From Colius striatus (Eukaryota > Chordata > Aves > Coliiformes > Coliidae), in assembly GCF_028858725.1 (NCBI RefSeq), contig NC_084763.1:54630152-54694151 (forward strand): DNA of 64,000 nucleotides. Reading direction: 5' to 3'. Made by a program: the position numbers and the translations under genes. The notes under the pieces were generated by a model. The model saw nothing but the letters and a program-made list of their open reading frames with translations. It had not been told where the DNA came from and did no database searches. This document shows positions 50,001 through 59,000 of the stretch, piece after piece (the first letter of the stretch is position 1; each line of letters opens with the position of its first letter).

Positions 50001-53000
50001 CAAACACAGTGGCCACTGGTGTTAATCAGATGCTTTTTTTTTCCCCAGGAGCTTTTAGGTGCCCCTTTTCTCATCTTCTTTAGGGATGGTGGCAGCAGCT
50101 CTCTTACCTCAGCCCCTTGCAGCAGGCAGCAACACCCCATCTGTCTTCTTAGCCTTGTGGCAGCTCTGACAGCAAGAGCCTGCTGCTTCATGGCAGATAG
50201 CAGAAGGCAGGTGTGGTGACAGTATTTGCTGCTTCTCACTGGTAGATTAGGGATGGAAAAGACAAGGGTTAGCTGTTAGGTTGGATTAGGTGATGATCAC
50301 AGTTGTGATGGTAGAGGAAGTAAGGGAAAGTGGTATGTGACACACAAAGACAAGATTAAACATTGCAGAGGTGTTATGGGCTGCCTGAGCAGAGTATAAC
50401 CAAGAAATGCCAGTTGCAACAAAAAGAAATAAAGAAAGAATAGCAGAGCTGCTTTTAAAAGTCAATGGGAGAAACAGATTTCATGCATATGGCCATGTTT
50501 TTATGATGTTGCAGATGTCTCAAACCGGAGACATTTGCAATGTCGCGGAAAGATGTTTGAAATCTTTCTGCATTCTGAAAGAGAAAAACCAGGGTGCTGG
50601 GTGCAGTGGAGATGGCTAGACAGGGCAGGTTGCTCTCCTGGGCACTGCTGGATCTGAACTGTGGCTGTGGTCCCAGTCTCCATGTTGGGAAAGGCCCTGT
50701 TCTTCAGCTTTATGTTTAATTGTGACTTATGCTTCTGACTCAAACCCACATGTAGTATATGTGTACATGTATATGCCTCGTGACTAATTCAGTCCAATAT
50801 ACACAGAATATATTGATTTGCTATTTGGCTTAGTCCACATGTGAGTCAGAAGTCAAATAAGTAGGATGACAAAACTAAAAGCTTCTACACACAGGTATTC
50901 CTAGTGCTTGTCAATTACCAAAGATGCTGCCACAGCTTAGAGCAAATCGCTTTCAAGTACAGGACAAGGGAACATATAGATATTCAAAGAGAACAAGTAA
51001 GTGCAAACACAGTGTGTGGTTGTCCCAGACTGAAATGCAGTCACAGCTGTACAATGAGCAGTCAGCTGTGTATTGCATTACCTATCTCCTTTGATCATGG
51101 GATACTTATGAGCCGGGCTGCCGTTTGCAGCAGCTGGTTGGTGTTACTCATGGTGAGCAGTGTTCCCTCTCCACGGGGAGCCCTGAGTGACCCTGACTCA
51201 GTTCAGTCTGCTTCAGCATGTACAACTACAGTAGGAAAGAAAATGCCTTATTCTTTTAACTTAGTGGCAATTTTCTGCCCCTGGCTGTGTCAGAGACTGA
51301 GAAGGGGCAGTGGGGGGAAGGAGACCAAACTGCAGGTTTTCATAAGATCAGTCTCTAGCGTGAATCTCATGAGCACTTTCTCACCAAACCAGCAGTGTGC
51401 AGAGCTGTGTGGCCTGTCAGAGGATGTTGGCTCATGGCTAGTAATGCTCACAGGATGTATGACATTTTGGAAGGAGTTTTACAGCCAAGTTTCAAGCGTA
51501 TGAGATAAACTGCTCCTGATAAAGACATGTACAGAAGTGGCAATGATATGATACACGGCATACCAAGTAACAGACTGTTTCCTAGTGATGCTGCACTAAC
51601 TGTAATTAGATTGGATGGTCTTTAAATTCTATTGCTTTCTGAGGCTTGGCTTAATAACCTAACATTAGTCTTTCCAGAGGAGTCATCAGACTCTAGGCAG
51701 TGAGATACTGCAGACAATGACATAGAAATGTCATTCCTTTCTCTACATTCACCAGGTTATTAGCTGAACAAGCACATATTTAACTCCCCATCTTTAATGA
51801 TGAATTACCTTCTGATTTAGTATGACAGAACCTAATCTCCACAGAGGAAAGGCTATTTTACAACTAAGGAGAAAGTTGTGTTATTGTCCTGAAGATCAGA
51901 GTCTTGTGGTAGGACTGAAATTTACTTCTTTCTTGTCCAAGAAAAGTATCATTTGAAAATCACTAATCTTTATATCCTTCAGTGACAATCTCCTTTTCTG
52001 TTCTTCTGCTCATAAAGTACAACTGTCCCTTGAAGTCCAGTCCAGCAATTGTTTTTAGTAAGTACAGGGAAGACTTTGCCCAGCTTTTTGCAACGTGCCA
52101 CCAGCCTTATAAACAGTAGAATTGTGTCATGCAGTCAGAGAAGTTACAGTGCTCTCTGCTTGAGTCTCGCTCCTTTGGTCTGTGCAGCATGAGAGCCCAG
52201 CAACAAGGATGGAATTATCATTGGGTTAATGAAAAAGAATATCTTATGGAGGAAAACAGCTGCCTGATAACATCAGGAGCCTTCCCTCTGCTGCAGGGCA
52301 GGACAGTTCCTTTTTGTAATAAAGCGCTTGCTTGCTTATTGCCAGTGTACTTAAGCAGTCCAGACTCTTTCAGCAATTAGGTTCAGAGTGGTTAAAATAC
52401 CATTGCACCCTTATATGTGGAATATTATCAAATGAATACAGTAATTAATATGGCATCTGCTTCTGAGATCTGTTCATTTCCTTCTGGTAGTAACAGGATA
52501 TGTCCCTTTTTTTTTCTTGTTAAACCACAGTAGCATTCCAGGGATGTGCCATAATATCCTTTGTGTCCATCTGGGAATACTGCATGAGATAATTGTTGTT
52601 TGCACTCAGATGCTTCTCTTTTTTTATCAGCTTATCATAAGGGAAAAAAACCCCCTTTCTCTGTTTCTAGCTTTGCTCCCTCTTGTACTTGTAATTAATA
52701 ATTAGCTTTAAAACATTTTAAGAGATTAACATGATTGCATTTTATTTATGAGAGTGTCTTCTTTAAAGTGCTGCAGGAATTCTCCAAGCAGAGAGAATGG
52801 CTTTGCTTATGGCCATGCATTGATTTACAAAATGTCACCAGTAATACATCACCCTGGAGAAGGCAGATGATATATTAAATATCCCCATCCAGGTTCTGCA
52901 CACAGACATCAAATTACAGCCTGTTGGCCAAGCTGCAGTGATAGCCATTAAGGTATTGCCATGGAGGCTGGCAGTGTGCCAGCCCTTCCCTGAATTCCTT

Positions 53001-56000
53001 CAGGGGTTTATGGGTCTCCACAAGAAGTCCTTCAGTATAAGACTGTAAGGATAAAAGCCACAATTCTCCCTGGGTTTCTGTGGCAGGCTTCACCCTTGAT
53101 ACAGAAGGAAATCTTAACCCTTGCACTGATTTTTCAATGAGAGATCTGGATAGTCAGATGCTGAATGTTGAGCCAAAAAGCTGCCCACCCTAGACAAGCC
53201 TATCTCAGGGCTCAGATTTTTGTTTTCCCAGTTGTCTGCACTGCAAGCATCAAAGTGCGCTTTGGCTTTGCTGTTTGAAAGGTTACTTAGAAACAGGCTT
53301 ACAAATGCACACAAAATCCCCCACCCCTAAAGATAGCTGAATTTGTCAGTGATGAAAGAGTTGCTTGATGCCTACAGAAACCTCAGATGACAAGAAGCAC
53401 GAGTGAAGCCAGCACAGACTCTGCTCTTGGACTCCCAAAATGAGTCAGACCTTCATGGAATCAGCGTTTTCCACACCCTGCCAGCTCAAAGCAATGTGAC
53501 ATGACTGTGAAATTCTACCATATGATGGTTGTGTGCATACCCCTTGTTGGGGAAAGGGCATTTGGGACTTAACTAGTTGCAGCTGATTCTTCTTTCTGTT
53601 CTTCTGTATTCCAGAAGAGCCTGGCCAGGATCTGTGCGAATGGCTGTGTAGTGGAGTGGCTTATGCTGCTCACTACAGGCATCACAATATGAAGTTACAC
53701 TGTGGCTAAGGAAATCCCATCTGAGTTGGCCAAAGCTTCCCCTCATCAAAGGGGAGCCCTCAGAGAACTTGGATTAAAACACAATGGACTTTGAGGAAAG
53801 TCTTGTCCCTTTCTTCTCCGTTGCTCTTGTGAGCTGGTGGCTTTGCTTTGCTGAGGGCATAAGAGGCAGGAATGTTTCCCTTTTCTCTGTCTCCATTTGC
53901 AGAGACCGAGCTGCAGCTCTCAGTTGTGTAGCTTTGTGTGACACAAACTTTTCTCCAATGAGGGGATTCCCTGGGAATATCCTGCTCCCTCTGGCCTCTG
54001 GTGGTGTCAGTGGGATGTTGCTTGCACTGGCAGTTCCCTTCATGTGGGCTGGCAAGGCACGTGAGGAGCGTGGCTCAGCCCTGCCTGTGTACTGCAAACT
54101 GCTCAGACTTCCCCTGGGCTTTTCCAAGCAGACACACCTTCTCTGGTCTTCCTGACTGCTGTCCCTAGGCACAGCCTTATCTCTTTGTAAGAAGCAGCTT
54201 TCTGCTGAAGAATAACTCTGGAAATATTATTGTCTCAAGCTCAAAAGAAGTCCTGCTCCCTCTGCCACGAGTGGATCCTCCCTGTAAAGGAGGATCCTCA
54301 ACTTCTGAGGCATTCTACCAAAATAGCCACAGCCTCATGACCAGGCATGTGTGATCCCACTGTCACAGGGGCGTGGATGCCCAACCAGCCCCTTGGTCAG
54401 CAAAGGCAGGAGAGACGGTTCAGGGACCAGTTTAGATACTGGCCATGAGAGCAAACCTCTGCCTGTATCTCAGGGGGAGACACAGGGTCAGGAACAGGAC
54501 AGTGGGGCAGCCTGGGTTTGCCCCAGGCAATGGAGCTTTGATTTGAGATCAAAGCATTCCCAGTGGCTGGCAGAAGGCAAGCTGCTTGGATACACTCCTG
54601 CCTTGCTTTGAGCTCAGCCTGCTCTGCCCAGCATGCATGTGGGAAACTCCAGGGCTGGCCTGTTGCAGGTGCCTGAGACCTTCTCCATCCAGACAGCACA
54701 GGGGTTAGGTGGAGGTGCTCTCCTAATACCAGCTTGAGGAGTTAAAATATCACACTGAACCAGTCAGCTCTTGAGTGCAGATGTTGGGATTGGCCATTTA
54801 GGTGGATGCCTCCTAGGCACTCCTTTCTTAAAGAGCAGTTGTTTCCTACTCATGGATCTAAAACAATTCTAACATTTCATCCAAATACACACCCTGCATC
54901 TCTTCCATTCTTTTAACAACAGCAGAGCCTTGCTAAAGAAAATCGTTGGGTTTATATCATTTGCAGAAAGAAACCTTTCCTAGAAAGACAGGAATGAGCA
55001 TCTTTGCCTGTGGTTAGAAATTGCTGTTTTCACTGAAAATGCTGGAAGTGGTAATGTAAAAGGTGAAAGTTCCTTTTAAAAAGTATCATTGGAGCCCAAA
55101 GTGGAATTTAACTTTTCTGAAACTTTCAAAGGGCTCTGAGTATTTCAGGCTCAGGTTATGAGACAAAAACATAGGCTCAGATAGAGAGCTCTTACTATGA
55201 AAAACCTAGACATCTATACATTGCCCTATGTCAGCTAAATCCCAGTGTGCCTGTATGTCTAGTGGTGCCCAAAGTCAAACTCCCTTGTACTAGGGAATAA
55301 AATGGTTACTTAGTGAAAATGTGTCATTGTGTGGCAATAAGGATGTTGCCTGTGGTGGTTGGAGCATGGAGCTTTATCAAAAGATCACCATCTAGGGCAT
55401 AAACATGTTTAAATAATCATATTAAAATGTTACTTAGAGTGAATTTTTCGAGAGGACTTTTATTTAGTGGCAATTGCAAACACTTCTCATCATGAAAGCA
55501 CAAACATAACCTTATTTTGTTCTCCTCTCTGTGCAGAAATAACAAGGCTCCATATAGTAAGTCATTCAAAGTCTCAAGCTGCCTTTGTTTCTCTGAAAAC
55601 TTTGTCTCTGTGGTGCTAAGCAAGGGCAGTGAGCCACATCCTGGGGCTTTAGCTTGTTTGTTTTTTTCTCTGGCTGACAGACCTGTAAGTTCTTAAGATC
55701 ACACTGTTGTTCTCCCAGAAGGAAATGTGTTGCTTGGAAATGGATTGTTTTCATTTGTGATAATTCTTGCTTTAACAATTAATGGTGGTCTCTCCTTGGA
55801 GTGCATTACGTTACTTGGATGGTGACGATATGGTCTGGTTATTGCTTGATTTTGTTTTCTGCTAATGTATTTGTTGTAATGGCATCAAAATTTCCTTTCC
55901 AAAAACTGACCTGTTCAGGAAATGCTGCTAAGACACCTGTAAGCACTGCCACTAGTGTTTAGATCAGCCAAAACAATCCCATATCAGTTTTCCTACTTGT

Positions 56001-59000
56001 AAGAGGAAAGGGATACTTGTGTGTGTCAGAATAGCTCTGTCAGGATGTCCTAGAGGCTCAGGCATGGGGTGGGACACTCGTAGCTCTCTGGTGTAATCCC
56101 AGGCACAGCCTCCCTTCCTAAGTTCTGCAAATACAGCCCTGAGCTGTTGCTGCTGGTCCTTGTAGAAAGGCTTTCAGACTGCAGGCAATCTGTTTCTAGA
56201 CTCAGCTTGAGACAATTATTGATATAACTACTCGTAATTATATCATGAATTCATGATATCTGGTAATAAAATTATTTGAGGACCCTCAGCATTCATAGGA
56301 TAGATTTTCACCTCATAAGAAATGAGAAGTTTTCCTTCAAAGACTCCATCACCTCTGGCTCCAGACTGTTACGTCTAACTGATGTTTGAAGGCAGTGTTT
56401 TTCCAGAGCAGGTTAGGCTGGGAGTTTTCCTTTGTAATAATTTTTCTGATTAAAGAAAACCACCCATGCCTTTTCACAGAAACAAAGTTATCCAGGAAAA
56501 AATTGACATTTTGTCCTAAACCCCCTCAGTTTTCTGGCAGGAAAACTGAACAGATGGAGTCCTGCTACCTGTCTGGAAGGCTCCTGCCAGTCTCACTTTG
56601 CAAGAAGGAATAAGCTTTACAAGGTGCTCAGCTAGAAAAATGTCTTTTCTTTGAGTTTGTCCAAATGGGATATTTTCAATTTCTTTCCCCTCATTTGTTT
56701 GAGATCCTTATTCCTTTCCACACAGCAGAAGCTTCATTTTCTGGTCAGCTCAGTCCTTGAGCCACTGCTCCAGTTCTGGCAATGAGCTTCTCTATGGGAC
56801 AGGTCGTGTCACTGTGCTTTGCTCCTCCAAAGAGAGGTGAACAGCTGTGGCCTCCACACCATCATTACTGGTATCAGTGCCATATTTCCAGGATGAAGAG
56901 TCAGGAAAGCCACAATGTAATACTGGAGCCCATGGTGTCTCCTCTGGGAGAGCTGCCCAAGCCAAACGCTTCCTGCAGCCTTGGCTAGCCCAGCTGTCCC
57001 AGCCCCACTCCAGCAGATGGTTTTCAGCTGCCACTTTGCTGCAGAGCAGTCCCACAGCTTGATCTATCCCTTAGAGAGTTAGTACCTCCCCTTTTTACTT
57101 TTGTGGCAGTCTATATGCTTGCTCCTAGGCAGCCTGATAAGGAGTTATTGAGCTCATGCCTAATAACTTGTCTGAACGTACCACTTCACCTGCTGGGGCT
57201 GGTGCTGGGGTGCAGGTTGATAAAATGGAGTGCTCTGGGTGCTACTGAGCAACTGCTTCTGTTAAAGAGAAGAGGCTAAGGATCTGAATTTGTGCTACAG
57301 CTGTTTGTGTATTCTGCCTGTTGGATTGTCTGCCCAAACCATTAGGATGCCCTTGGATTTTCTGATGGAGGTTAAAAGGTCTGAACAAATAAATAAATAA
57401 TGAAAGGAATATCTGTCCAGAAAGGGAGCAAGAGCTTTCTTCCCAGTGAGGAGCTGGGAGGGACTCCAGTCCCTGGTTCCTAGTGTCAGTATGGTACTAG
57501 AGTAGCTAATAAACTGCTCCAAAGTTCAACTGTCTGGCACGGTCCAAGGAAGCACCTTGCCTCATACACCCTGGGGAAAAACCTTCCCTTGATTTGAAGC
57601 ATTTTAGGATAGCACAACTGACAAAGCAGGCCCTTAGATGAGAAACACTACCTCAGAGATCAGAAGAGAAATTGTAGCTCAGGATGTCTGCATTCAGCTT
57701 CAGTTTCGCTTGCCCATGTTTATGTGAGAGCAAAACCTGGTTCGAGAAGTTCAAAATACCCTGTGAAAACACACAGCTGTTCCCTTCATTTAGAAATGAA
57801 AGGCTGCTCAAAAAAAAAAACCCCCTTGCTGTAATTCTAGCAGTCTGGGTTCAGCCTCTCTCAATGAGTTACAGCTGGGCAGGCACTCGAATTTCCTACA
57901 CAACTCCTCTCTGAAGCCAGACCCAGAGGGCAGCACGGCATGGAGGGGTCGCCATGGGAACCACTCTTTGTGTCTTGAAAACCTGGCGGGCTGTTTTCAG
58001 GGGAAATTACACAGAAATGTGACGTTGACTGTCTTAGATAAAAATAACACTCCCTTGATGAATAACAGTTACAGGAGACTCATGAAGATGGGGTGTTTTT
58101 TTTGTTTGGATTTGAAAGTTTCCGGGTATGATTTCGTGCATTAGAATGGCTCTTCATTTGTATTTACTGAAGCTAACAGCTGTTTGAATATGTATCTTAA
58201 CATATGGTTCTGCTTCTATTTGGAGCCCAGATTCATGAGATGCACATTGATTCATTCTTCACCATTCATGTTTTGCTGGTGCAAGATTTCCATGGCTTGA
58301 AGCCACAGAAATCTGAGCAGTATATACCACAAAGCTGTCAAAGGAAATTGTACTATTAAAAAATCTAATTCGATCCGACTTTATTTCATTTTGCTAAACT
58401 TAAGCCATAAAAGAATGTGTAGGGCTTGGAGGAAGGTCAGAACTGCAATGCTGGGCATGGGACATCTCATCTATCAGCTGGACCTTTAAGCTTTACATTT
58501 GGAAAGAATACAGGTGAATGTTCAACTTTTAAACATCTAATCTTTATGACAATTTCATATCTGTTATCACACATCGATCAAGGCTTTGCAAGAACTACCA
58601 GAGATGGGTCTGCAATTAGAAACTTTCAAGCTTTTTCTGATTTCACCTAGAGAAATCATGCCAAGCATAGTTCTCAAGTTCACTTCTCAAGCTTTTCATT
58701 GCATTAGAGGATTGAAAACCAAAAAAGATTCATGGCCAACAGCCATAAAATAGGCCATGGGATATTACCATAGAACTAGTCCTGCAATTTTGCCCTACCT
58801 TCTGGATGAACAACATGCAATTTATCCCTTATTTTAAAAAATACATTCAAACTAGACTGCTTGAGGATTTCAAACCATTTGAGTAGATTTCTTGTCCTCA
58901 ACTATGTCTTAAATTGACAACAAGATTTCTGAAGGTTCTGCAAGACCAACCAACATCTTGAACAGAAAAGCTAAGGGTTTATTTACTCATTCCCATACGT

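Noticed and set aside
50904..51503. A frame of 199 codons in intron 27
   Set aside because: No recognisable protein and no splice partner or start context. The length is possible by chance in a 13.6-kb intron.
53774..54172. Opposed open frames of about 125-130 codons on both strands
   Set aside because: Mutual shadows in a locally stop-poor stretch; no domain seen.
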